A DNA stretch of 38,165 bases. Source: Oscillospiraceae bacterium. Lineage in GTDB: Bacteria > Bacillota > Clostridia > Oscillospirales > Acutalibacteraceae. The stretch spans positions 1 to 38,165 of the forward strand of contig WRMQ01000016.1 in assembly GCA_009777055.1 (NCBI GenBank), in the 5' to 3' direction. Under the pieces are notes generated by a model. That model was not told the DNA's origin. It saw only the letters and a program-made list of their open reading frames with translations, and ran no database searches. Position 1 is the stretch's first letter; each line of letters begins with the position of its first letter. Shown piece by piece: positions 16,017 through 22,668 of the stretch. Both the position numbers and the translations under genes were made by a program.

Positions 16017-16076
16017 GCAGCAAAGAGAATAGCAAAGAATATAGCAAAGCGCATAACAAAAATTATAGCAAATCAA
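16017..16076 (+). repeat. Five imperfect 12-bp tandem repeats
   Basis: Units GCAGCAAAGAGA, ATAGCAAAGAAT, ATAGCAAAGCGC, ATAACAAAAATT and ATAGCAAATCAA run head to tail. They fall in the 197-bp gap between two minus-strand genes. A plus-strand frame from ATG 16013 to 16129 reads through them as a 4-residue SKEN-like repeat, but it overlaps the 3' end of the phosphoesterase gene and is probably not a gene. Confidence 0.75.
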
Positions 16077-16103
16077 AAAGAGAAATGCAACTGTTTGTGC
16101 GGA

Positions 16104-17228
16104 CTATTCCAATTTTCCGAAATCCCTGATTTCCCCGTTCACAGCCGCGCTTTTGGCGAAGATTTCGCCGCCGTGGAAGGTGAGCATTGAGCCGATGTTC
16201 TCGCTGCCATCCTCGTAGTGGCGAAGCCCGCCGTTTTCCCAGGTGTTGTTGTTGTGCCCGTGGCCGCAGAAGATATGGGTGATTTCAAGTTGGTCCCGCA
16301 GCGGCGCGTACCAGTCGTCAAACATGCCCTCTCTGTTGAGATTTTGCATGTGGCTGACGCAAATGCGGTAGCCGTAGCTCTCGGAGGTATCCAGCGGCAG
16401 CTCGTTCAGCCAGCTGAACTGACGCGCGCGGTACGCCGCAAAATCCGCCAGACCGGCATATTCGTGGTGACCGTCATCCTTATCCTCGCCGGTATCCAGA
16501 ACAGTGAAGGAGATCGGGCCGTAGCTCGCGGTAAAATACAGCTCGCCGGTGTCCGTGGGGAAGTAGCGGCGCAGCTCGGTGGCCCACTGCCCCCGCGCCT
16601 CGTGGTTCCCGCGGCAATAGAGCACGGGGATCGTGCCGCCGCTGAGCTTTGCGGCCGGGCTGAGGATATCGTCGATGAAGTCCCTTTGAAACAGCAGGCC
16701 GTCCGCGGGGATGTCGCCGGCGAGGATGACGAGGTTGGGCGCAGCATCCGCGTCAGCTTGCAGCGTGGCCGCGTTGGCCAGCGCCGCCGCCTGATTGCCG
16801 TGTATGTCGGCGAAAAACAGGGCGCGGACGGTGTCCTCGCCGCGATAGCCCCGGAAGGCGTACTCCTTGCTTGCCGTTTGCTTGCCCTTGATGGCGAAAT
16901 AGCCGAAATTGATCAAGGTATACTGGCTGTGCACGCGGTAGCTGTCGCAGTTGTCCAGCACTTCCTTCGGCACGCGCGCCACGTGCAGCTTGTCGTCGGA
17001 GCGGATGGTGCCGGAGGAGCTGTCGTAGAAGGTTTGCTCTCTGCCCTGCGCGGTAACGGTCAGCCAGCCGGAGCCCCGCCGGTTTGTGGCCCACATCACG
17101 GTGTATTCCTCCTGACTCACGATCATCACCGCGGGCTCCGCCGTGATTTTGATGCGAATCGGCAGTGGGATGACCCCGCCAAAGGCCATGTAGATTGTCA
17201 GGAACCAGGCAGTCAATTTGTCCAGCAT
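16104..17228 (-). CDS. Metallophosphoesterase, purple acid phosphatase-like
   Basis: A 374-residue protein with an uncleaved-looking hydrophobic N-terminus (about residues 6-24, AWFLTIYMAFGGVIPLP), suggesting membrane attachment or export. A beta-rich N-domain (about 28-125) is followed by a calcineurin-like phosphoesterase with the full metal set: FFADIHGN, LAGDIPADG, CRGNHEARG, VSHMQN and CGHGHNNN. It resembles the second half of the large phosphoesterase at 7025 in overall plan. It lies 50 bp after thiE on the same strand, so the two may share a transcript. The ribosome binding site (AGAAGG) is moderate. The substrate is unknown; extracellular phosphate ester hydrolysis is the simplest idea. 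Confidence 0.87.
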   Translation of the reverse strand: MLDKLTAWFLTIYMAFGGVIPLPIRIKITAEPAVMIVSQEEYTVMWATNRRGSGWLTVTAQGREQTFYDSSSGTIRSDDKLHVARVPKEVLDNCDSYRVHSQYTLINFGYFAIKGKQTASKEYAFRGYRGEDTVRALFFADIHGNQAAALANAATLQADADAAPNLVILAGDIPADGLLFQRDFIDDILSPAAKLSGGTIPVLYCRGNHEARGQWATELRRYFPTDTGELYFTASYGPISFTVLDTGEDKDDGHHEYAGLADFAAYRARQFSWLNELPLDTSESYGYRICVSHMQNLNREGMFDDWYAPLRDQLEITHIFCGHGHNNNTWENGGLRHYEDGSENIGSMLTFHGGEIFAKSAAVNGEIRDFGKLE

Positions 17229-17278
17229 TGTCTTGCCTTCTTTCTATTTTGTTTTTTTTTGGTTGGTTATTTTTTTGG

Positions 17279-17914
17279 TTATTTTTTGAGAATCTTTTCC
17301 GCTTCCGTCCGCAGCTCCCTTGCCGCTGTTTCGATGTCCGCCGCGCCGAAGAGAGCCGATACCACCGCGAAGCCCGCCATGCCGCGGCCCGCGAGCTGTG
17401 TCACGTTTTCTCTGGTGATCCCCCCAATCGCCGCCACGGGGATTTTTACCGCGCCGCAGATGGCCCGCAGCGTTTCGGGGGCCATGGCCACGGCGTCCGT
17501 CTTTGTCGCGCTGCCGAACACTGCGCCGCAGCCCAGATAATCGGCCCCGGCGGCCTCGGCGGCCAGGGCCTGCTCCGCCGTGCGCGCCGTCGCGCCCAGA
17601 ATCGCCCTCGGCCCAAGCAGCGCGCGGGCCTCCCGCAGGCTGCCGTCAGACAGGCCCAGGTGGACGCCAGCCGCGCCGCAGGCCAGGGCAAGGTCAACCC
17701 GGTCGTTGATGATCAGCGGCACGCCGTAGGCGTCCGTAACGTTCTTGATTTCCCGCGCGAGCTTCAGGAACGCGTCCGGGCCGAGCTTTTTTTCGCGCAG
17801 CTGGAGCATCGTCGCGCCGCCGCGAATGGCGGCCTCCGCCTGCCGGGGGAGGGGCATGCCGTCCGCGCGTGGGGGCCCGGTGACGGCGTATAGCAGAAGA
17901 TAATCAAGCCTCAA
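17279..17914 (-). CDS. thiE: Thiamine-phosphate synthase
   Basis: ThiE couples the thiazole and pyrimidine halves to make thiamine phosphate. The barrel signatures are visible: MLQLREKK (36-43), LIINDRVDLAL (67-77), AAGVHLG, ADYLGCGAVF and IPVAAIGGI. I place the start at TTG 17914-17912, giving 211 residues, the usual family length. GAGGT lies 7 bp upstream, and the N-terminus MRLDYLLLYAVTG fits the first strand. The frame stays open to 18073, but that extra part is the small RNA described below and carries no family similarity. No other thiamine genes are nearby and no TPP riboswitch was found upstream. Transcription may come from the strong promoter at 18078-18106, through the RNA leader. 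Confidence 0.88.
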   Translation of the reverse strand: MRLDYLLLYAVTGPPRADGMPLPRQAEAAIRGGATMLQLREKKLGPDAFLKLAREIKNVTDAYGVPLIINDRVDLALACGAAGVHLGLSDGSLREARALLGPRAILGATARTAEQALAAEAAGADYLGCGAVFGSATKTDAVAMAPETLRAICGAVKIPVAAIGGITRENVTQLAGRGMAGFAVVSALFGAADIETAARELRTEAEKILKK

Positions 17915-17940
17915 GCCGCGGACCTCTTTTCCGACTAAAA

Positions 17941-17971
17941 TGAATATATAGGGGTTGACAGACAACGATAA
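17941..17971 (+). pseudogene. Possible remnant of a Fst/Hol_Tox-like toxin C-terminus
   Basis: The plus strand ends a short frame with YIGVDRQR and TAA (17969-17971), immediately before a large hairpin starting AAGAAGTAACCGCCC. Small membrane toxins of Firmicutes type I systems often end in a charged tail right before such a hairpin. There is a stop codon only a few codons upstream (TAA at 17936-17938) and no start, so if this was a toxin its hydrophobic N-terminal part is gone, replaced by the thiE start region. The call depends on layout more than on sequence. Confidence 0.3.
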
Positions 17972-18071
17972 AGAAGTAACCGCCCGCAAGCCTGACACAC
18001 TTGGGCGGTCTACTTCTTGAAACTCTTTGAGGATCAGGAATGGCAAACCGTTTCCGGCAGCGCCAAGATCC
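17966..18071 (-). ncRNA. Structured small RNA, Fst/par-like antitoxin candidate
   Basis: A perfect consensus promoter places the expected start at about 18071, exactly where a folded RNA begins. A 5' stem GGATC (18071-18067) pairs with GATCC (18035-18031). Inside it, GGC/GCC and a CCG-GAAA-CGG tetraloop hairpin stack. A spacer leads to a terminator-like hairpin (18017-17971) in which AAGAAGTAGACCGCCC pairs with GGGCGGTTACTTCTT. In par/Fst type I systems a toxin mRNA and an antitoxin RNA converge on a shared bidirectional terminator; this matches the antitoxin half. It also forms the leader of thiE, so it could instead be a cis-acting regulator. Confidence 0.5.
17971..18017. terminator. Bidirectional terminator-like hairpin before thiE
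   Basis: AAGAAGTAACCGCCCGCAAG pairs with CTTGGGCGGTCTACTTCTT with one bulge on each side. A-rich and T-rich stem bases on opposite ends would serve both strands. It stands between the strong minus-strand promoter and thiE, so it could attenuate thiE expression. Confidence 0.65.
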
Positions 18072-18077
18072 AATTAC

Positions 18078-18106
18078 ATTATAGCACCCGCTTTGCCGTT
18101 TGTCAA
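18078..18106 (-). promoter_or_regulatory. Perfect consensus promoter
   Basis: On the minus strand TTGACA (18106-18101) and TATAAT (18083-18078) are separated by exactly 17 bp. This is the best promoter in the window. It drives the small RNA and possibly thiE. Confidence 0.88.
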
Positions 18107-18176
18107 GGGCGGATTTTTTTATTCGCGTTTTTATAATTTATTTTCTTTGCCCCGCGCGTTTTTTCCTATATTTATG

Positions 18177-18205
18177 TTGCATTCGTTCATAAATGATGGT
18201 ATGAT
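18177..18205 (+). promoter_or_regulatory. Promoter of the lipid kinase-cysS region
   Basis: TTGCAT (18177-18182) and TATGAT (18200-18205) with a 17-bp spacer lie 72 bp before the lipid kinase start, in AT-rich sequence divergent from the small RNA promoter. Confidence 0.6.
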
Positions 18206-18276
18206 TATAGCATCGTCTTTTTCTATCTCTTTTTTTATTTCTATTTTTTATTCATTTATTTTAAGGAGTTGTTCGC

Positions 18277-19029
18277 ATGCGCCATATTTTTGTCATCAAC
18301 CCAACCTCGGGAAAAGGCCATTGGCTGCCGGGCTTTCGCGAAAGCGTCGAGGCGGCGGCGGCGGAAACAGGGATCGAGGCCGAAATATACGCCGATTTCG
18401 GCAAGGACGAAATGATTGATTTTGTCCGTGAGACGGCGCGGAGCGGGGCGCCTGTGCGCTTTTACGCCTGCGGCGGCGACGGCACCATCTACAGCGTGGT
18501 CAACGCCAGCTTCGGCTGCCGCAATGTGCAGATCGCGGCGATTCCCTTTGGCTCGGGCAATGACTTCATCCGGCTGTTCGGCAAAAAGGAGGAGCTCCAG
18601 GAGGTCAAGCGCCACATCAATGGCACGCCTCACTGGATCGATGCCATCGAATGCGGCGGCGAAATCGCCATCAACCAGTGCTCCATGGGCCTGGATGCCG
18701 AGGTCTGCGCCAAGCAGGCCAGCTTCAAGAAGATTCCCTGGATGAGCGGCGAATTTGCCTACACCGCCTCGCTGCTGTATTGTATCACAAAGCGCTTTCA
18801 CAACACGTTTACGATTCAGATCGACGACGAGCCGCCGGTGACAGGGGCCTTCGTTTTTGCCCTGGGCGGCAACTCCCGCTGGTATGGCGGCGGCTACAAG
18901 GGCTGCCCTCTTGCCCTGCCGGACGACGGCCTGCTGGACTGCATCACCGTGCGCAAGGAGTTTGGGCGGCTCAAGCTCATCTCCCTGATCGGAAAATATA
19001 AGCGCGGCGAGCACCTCGGCTGGAGGTAG
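18277..19029 (+). CDS. Diacylglycerol/lipid kinase (DagK/YegS type), cut short by in-frame TAG
   Basis: The frame encodes a soluble lipid kinase of the DagK/YegS family, which phosphorylates diacylglycerol or related lipids at the membrane face. Visible parts are VINPTSGKG (7-15), the catalytic-loop GGDGT (66-70), IPFGSGNDF and the GGNSRWYGGGYKGCP metal-site region. An AAGGAG site precedes the ATG. Translation stops at TAG 19027-19029 after residue 250, whereas the family runs to about 300. The same frame continues for 66 codons with typical family C-terminal sequence (DEPAAVNVDGEARY) to TGA at 19228. So the gene is either broken, a readthrough gene, or carries a sequencing error. The missing piece normally completes the C-terminal beta-sandwich, so a 250-residue product is probably inactive. 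Confidence 0.85.
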   Translation: MRHIFVINPTSGKGHWLPGFRESVEAAAAETGIEAEIYADFGKDEMIDFVRETARSGAPVRFYACGGDGTIYSVVNASFGCRNVQIAAIPFGSGNDFIRLFGKKEELQEVKRHINGTPHWIDAIECGGEIAINQCSMGLDAEVCAKQASFKKIPWMSGEFAYTASLLYCITKRFHNTFTIQIDDEPPVTGAFVFALGGNSRWYGGGYKGCPLALPDDGLLDCITVRKEFGRLKLISLIGKYKRGEHLGWR

Positions 19030-19230
19030 ACGGATTTCCAGCGGGGCACGCGCATGCGGATCCACTCCGACGAGCCGGCGGCCGTCAACGTGGACGGCGA
19101 GGCCCGCTATGTCAACGACAGCGTGTTCGAGCTCAAAGAGAAGGCCGTTTGTTATGTGATCCCCGAGGGCTCGGCCTATCTGGCTGACCGGGAGAGCGGA
19201 AAGCTGCAAGTGCGGGAGGAGCTGTCTTGA
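19030..19230 (+). pseudogene. Detached C-terminus of the lipid kinase
   Basis: This stretch reads in the same frame as the lipid kinase, beyond its TAG codon, and encodes the conserved family end (RIHSDEPAAVNVDGEARY, then VCYVIPEGSAYL). There is no frameshift; one codon separates it from the upstream part. Its TGA stop overlaps the TTG start of cysS (TTGA), which shows that full-length translation was the ancestral arrangement. An ATG at 19054 lies within it but has no good ribosome binding site. Confidence 0.8.
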
Positions 19231-20633
19231 TTATCTATAACACCCTGACGCGGCAAAAAGAGGAGCTGATCCCGCAGCGGGAGGGAGAATTCCGCATATA
19301 TGCCTGCGGGCCCACCGTCTATGACCTCTTTCACGTGGGCAACGCGCGCATGTTCTGTATCTTCGATTTGCTGCGCAGCTACCTGGAGTGGCGGGGAAAC
19401 AAAGTTGTTTTTGTGCAGAATTTTACCGATGTGGACGACAAAATTATCAAGCGGGCCAACGCGGAGGGCGTGGATTCCGCCGAAATCGCGGAACGCTATA
19501 TCGCGGAATACCAAAAGGACGCCGAGGGGCTGAATATCCGCCCCGCCACGGTGCATCCCAGGGCCACCGAGCATATCGGCGGCATGGCTGAGATGATTCA
19601 GACGCTCATCGAAAAGGGCTGTGCCTACGAGGCGCAGGGGGATGTCTACTTCAGCCCGAAGGCCTTTTCTGAATATGGAAAGCTCTCCCGCCAGCCCCTG
19701 GAGGAGCTTGAGGCCGGAGCGCGGATTATGCTGGGCGAGGTCAAGCGCGACCCCATGGATTTCGCCTTGTGGAAGGCCGCCAAGCCCGGCGAGCCACAGT
19801 GGGAATCCCCCTGGGGAGCGGGCAGGCCCGGCTGGCACATTGAGTGCTCCGCCATGGCCCGGCGCTATCTGGGAGAGACCATCGACATCCACTGCGGCGG
19901 CTCGGATTTGATTTTCCCCCACCATGAGAACGAAATCGCCCAGAGTGAGTGCTGCAACGGCGTGCCCTTCGCGCGCTATTGGATGCACAATGGCCGCGTA
20001 AACGTGGACAACGTAAAGATGTCAAAGTCCCTGGGGAACTTCTTCACGGTGCGGGACGTGGCGGAGCAATACGGCTACGAGCCCATCCGGCTCCTGCTGA
20101 TTTCCTCGCATTACAGGAGCCCGTTTAATTATACGCGGGCCAGCATGGAGCAGGCGAAGGCCTCGCTGCAGCGGCTTTATACCTGCCGGGAAAATCTCGA
20201 TTTCGCCTTAGACAAGGCCCCGGATGAAAAAAACGAGGGCGACGGCGCGCTGTGCGCCTATCTGGACGCGCGGCGGGCGCGGTTCATCGAGGCCCTGGAG
20301 GACGACCTCAACACAGCGGACGCTCTGGCGGCGGTGTTCGAGCTGGTGCGCGACTGCAACGTGCGGGTGATTGAGGCGGCGGCCTCCCGGGCGGTCTGCG
20401 CGCACGCGGCCAAGCTCTTTGATGAGCTCACCGGCGTGCTTGGCATTGTCTATCACCGAAGGGACGGGGGCGGCCAAAGCCCTGACGCTGAAATTGAGGC
20501 CCTGGTGGCCGAGCGCGCCCAGGCCCGCAGGGACAAAAACTGGGCCCGCGCCGACGAGCTCCGCGCGCGGCTGAGCGCCATGGGCGTCACCCTGGAGGAC
20601 ACGCCCCAGGGGGTAAAAATCCTGCGCACGTAG
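19227..20633 (+). CDS. cysS: Cysteine-tRNA ligase
   Basis: The 468-residue class I synthetase charges tRNA-Cys. The N-terminus IIYNTLTRQKEEL is canonical and starts at TTG 19227, with GGAGGA at 19215-19220 six bases upstream. C27 in ACGPTVYD is the first zinc ligand, HVGN (35-38) is the HIGH motif, and KMSKS (264-268) is intact. The zinc site CGGSDLIFPHHENE and the anticodon-binding helical C-terminus are present. The start codon overlaps the lipid kinase stop frame, suggesting coupling. The TAG stop codon is supplied by the first bases of an intergenic palindromic repeat (GTAGGGG), so the repeat abuts or entered the end of the gene. Confidence 0.97.
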   Translation: MIIYNTLTRQKEELIPQREGEFRIYACGPTVYDLFHVGNARMFCIFDLLRSYLEWRGNKVVFVQNFTDVDDKIIKRANAEGVDSAEIAERYIAEYQKDAEGLNIRPATVHPRATEHIGGMAEMIQTLIEKGCAYEAQGDVYFSPKAFSEYGKLSRQPLEELEAGARIMLGEVKRDPMDFALWKAAKPGEPQWESPWGAGRPGWHIECSAMARRYLGETIDIHCGGSDLIFPHHENEIAQSECCNGVPFARYWMHNGRVNVDNVKMSKSLGNFFTVRDVAEQYGYEPIRLLLISSHYRSPFNYTRASMEQAKASLQRLYTCRENLDFALDKAPDEKNEGDGALCAYLDARRARFIEALEDDLNTADALAAVFELVRDCNVRVIEAAASRAVCAHAAKLFDELTGVLGIVYHRRDGGGQSPDAEIEALVAERAQARRDKNWARADELRARLSAMGVTLEDTPQGVKILRT

Positions 20634-20657
20634 GGGTTCAAAATTTTGAACCCTGGC
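20630..20657 (+). repeat. Palindromic repeat at the end of cysS
   Basis: GTAGGGG is followed by the perfect palindrome GGGTTCAAAATTTTGAACCC (20634-20653) and TGGC. It is the same element as those at 3620-3892, in the T/A arm variant. It includes the cysS stop codon. Confidence 0.85.
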
Positions 20658-20790
20658 AATTCCCCGAAACCCTGGCAATTATTCTGAACCCTGGCAATTC
20701 CCCCGAAACCCTGGCAATTACTCTGAACCCTGGCAATCACCCTGCTAATCACTTTAAACTCTGCCAATTGACCTGAACCCTGGCAATCAA
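20648..20790 (+). repeat. 19-bp tandem repeat array between cysS and aspS
   Basis: The core CCCTGGCAAT recurs at 20651, 20670, 20689, 20709, 20728 and 20778, with degenerate copies at 20740 and 20759. Spacing is 19 or 20 bp except for one 12-bp step, which looks like a deletion. Units alternate between CTGAACCC and CCGAAACCC beginnings. The first unit grows out of the palindromic repeat at 20630, so the array probably arose by amplification of its right end. There is no T-box or promoter visible in it. Confidence 0.9.
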
Positions 20791-20818
20791 AAACTAACAT
20801 ATCAAAGAGGTAAATCGC

Positions 20819-22564
20819 ATGAACGAGCAATACCGCACCCATACCTGCGGCGCGCTGCGGGAGGAGCATATCGGGCAGCGCGCAGTGCTTTCCGGCTGGG
20901 CCGAAACCTTCCGTAACCACGGCGGCGTCATATTCATCGACTTGCGGGATCACTACGGCGTTACCCAGGTGGTGTTGCACGACGACGCGCCGCTGAAGGG
21001 CATCACGAGAGAGACCGTCATCCGCGCGGAGGGCGTTGTCGTCGCCCGCGGGGAGGACACCGTGAACCCCAAGCTGGCCACCGGCCGCGTGGAGCTCCAT
21101 GCCGATCAGATTGAGGCCCTGAGCAGCGCCGCCGCCCCCTTGCCCTTCGAGGTCAATGGCTCTGATCCCGTTCGCGAGGAGATCAGGTTAAAATACCGCT
21201 ATCTTGATTTGCGCGGAAAGCGGATGCAGGATAATCTTATTCTGCGGGCAAAGGTCATTGAGCGCCTGCGGGACAGCATGCGCGGCATGGGCTTTTTGGA
21301 GGTGCAGACCCCCATTCTCACGGCATCCTCCCCCGAGGGCGCGCGGGATTACCTGGTGCCCTCCCGCAAATTCAAGGGGCGGTTTTACGCGCTGCCCCAG
21401 GCCCCTCAGCAGTTCAAGCAGCTGCTGATGGTCTCCGGCGTGGACCGCTACTTCCAGGTCGCGCCCTGCTTCCGGGATGAAGACGCCCGCTACGACCGCT
21501 CCCCGGGGGAATTCTATCAGCTGGACTACGAGATGGCCTTCGCCGCGCAGGACGACGTTTTGGCTGTCGCGGAGCTGGCGATGGCGGATGTATTCAATGC
21601 CTTCGGACAGGGGAAGGCGGTCACTGCGCCGCCCTTCCGGCGCATACCCTACCGGGAAAGCATGCTCCGCTACGGCAGCGACAAGCCCGATCTGCGCAAT
21701 CCCCTGGAGATACAGGATCTGAGCGAATTCTTCGCCGACGTGGATTTCAAGCCCTTCCAGGGCAGGCCCGTGCGGGGGATCAACGCCCCCGGCTGCGCGA
21801 AGCGGCCAAAGAGCTTCTTCGAGAACATGCTCAAGTTCGCCGAGGGCATCGGCATGAAGGGCCTGGGCTATATTTCAATGACGGAAAGCGGCGAGCTCAA
21901 GGGGCCCATCGTCAAATTCCTGCCGCCGGAAAAACAGAAGGCGCTGCTGGCGCTTTTTGATATGCGAAACACCGATACGGTCTTCTTTATCAGCGACCGG
22001 GCGAAGCTGGCCGATAAGCTGGCCGGGCAGATCCGCACCGCCCTGGGCGAACGGCTGGGCCTCATCGACGATTCGCGCTTCGAGTTCTGCTTCATCACGG
22101 ACTTCCCGATGTACGAATACAACGAGGAAACGAAAAAAATCGATTTCAGCCACAACCCTTTTTCCATGCCCCAGGGCGGGATGGACGACCTTATGAGCAA
22201 AGACCCCCTCGATATTCTGGCCTGGCAATATGACCTGGTGGTCAACGGCGTGGAGCTTTCCTCGGGCGCCGTGAGAAACCACCACCCCGAGATCATGGCC
22301 AGGGCCTTCGAGATCGCGGGCTACACCCGGGAGGAGCTGGAAAAGCGCTTCGGCGCGATGTTGCAGGCCTTCCAGTACGGCGCGCCGCCCCACGCGGGCA
22401 TGGCCCCCGGCATCGACCGCATCCTCATGCTCCTTGCGGGCGAGGACAACATCCGCGAGGTCACCGCCTTTCCCATGAACGGCAGCGCGCAGGACCTTTT
22501 GTTGGGCGCGCCGTCGGAGGTAAGCGAGCAGCAGCTGCGGGAAGCGCATATCAAGATACGCTGA
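20819..22564 (+). CDS. aspS: Aspartate-tRNA ligase
   Basis: A 581-residue bacterial-type class IIb synthetase with an N-terminal OB-fold anticodon domain (about 1-105), a catalytic core and an inserted GAD domain (about 290-420). Class II motif 2 is CFRDEDARYDRSPGEFYQLD near 218, and motif 3 is GMAPGIDRILMLL near 528-540. The RSPGEFYQLD form of motif 2 resembles alphaproteobacterial enzymes more than the RQPEFTQID form common in E. coli and Bacillus. The OB-fold has RNHGG, with a His where some non-discriminating enzymes that also charge tRNA-Asn have one; this is weak evidence only. The ATG has AGAGG upstream. It probably shares a transcript with cysS through the repeat array. Confidence 0.96.
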   Translation: MNEQYRTHTCGALREEHIGQRAVLSGWAETFRNHGGVIFIDLRDHYGVTQVVLHDDAPLKGITRETVIRAEGVVVARGEDTVNPKLATGRVELHADQIEALSSAAAPLPFEVNGSDPVREEIRLKYRYLDLRGKRMQDNLILRAKVIERLRDSMRGMGFLEVQTPILTASSPEGARDYLVPSRKFKGRFYALPQAPQQFKQLLMVSGVDRYFQVAPCFRDEDARYDRSPGEFYQLDYEMAFAAQDDVLAVAELAMADVFNAFGQGKAVTAPPFRRIPYRESMLRYGSDKPDLRNPLEIQDLSEFFADVDFKPFQGRPVRGINAPGCAKRPKSFFENMLKFAEGIGMKGLGYISMTESGELKGPIVKFLPPEKQKALLALFDMRNTDTVFFISDRAKLADKLAGQIRTALGERLGLIDDSRFEFCFITDFPMYEYNEETKKIDFSHNPFSMPQGGMDDLMSKDPLDILAWQYDLVVNGVELSSGAVRNHHPEIMARAFEIAGYTREELEKRFGAMLQAFQYGAPPHAGMAPGIDRILMLLAGEDNIREVTAFPMNGSAQDLLLGAPSEVSEQQLREAHIKIR

Positions 22565-22596
22565 GGAAATTATTTAGGCTGTTTTCGCAATACACA

Positions 22597-22625
22597 TTGA
22601 CATTTGGCTGAAAAATTGTTAATAT
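22597..22625 (+). promoter_or_regulatory. Promoter of the SCP2-aminotransferase-transketolase operon
   Basis: TTGACA (22597-22602) and TAATAT (22620-22625) have a 17-bp spacer and lie 44 bp before the first gene of the operon. No other good promoter is seen until about 30600, and gene gaps inside the run are all under 50 bp until the hairpin at 29198. Confidence 0.72.
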
Positions 22626-22668
22626 AGTAGCTGGATAAGTTCATTTCAATTATGAGGAGGTAAGTTCT

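Noticed and set aside
16013-16129. 38-codon plus-strand frame with a nearby AGAGGTG and SKEN-like repeats
   Set aside because: The repeated peptide results from a 12-bp DNA tandem repeat, and the end of the frame overlaps the phosphoesterase gene in antisense. No hydrophobic or conserved feature supports it.
17915-18071. TPP riboswitch upstream of thiE
   Set aside because: The THI-box core (CUGAGA and ACCUGAUCUGGAUAAUGCC-like segments) is not present. The only resemblance is a short CCTGAT, and the fold seen is different.
17915-18073. N-terminal extension of thiE to an upstream TTG
   Set aside because: The extension would start at the first bases of the predicted transcript and cover a structured RNA. 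TTG at 17914 has a good ribosome binding site and gives the normal family length.
20634-20818. T-box leader controlling aspS
   Set aside because: No T-box sequence (AGGGUGGNACCGCG type), specifier loop or terminator is visible. The region is explained by the palindromic and 19-bp repeats.
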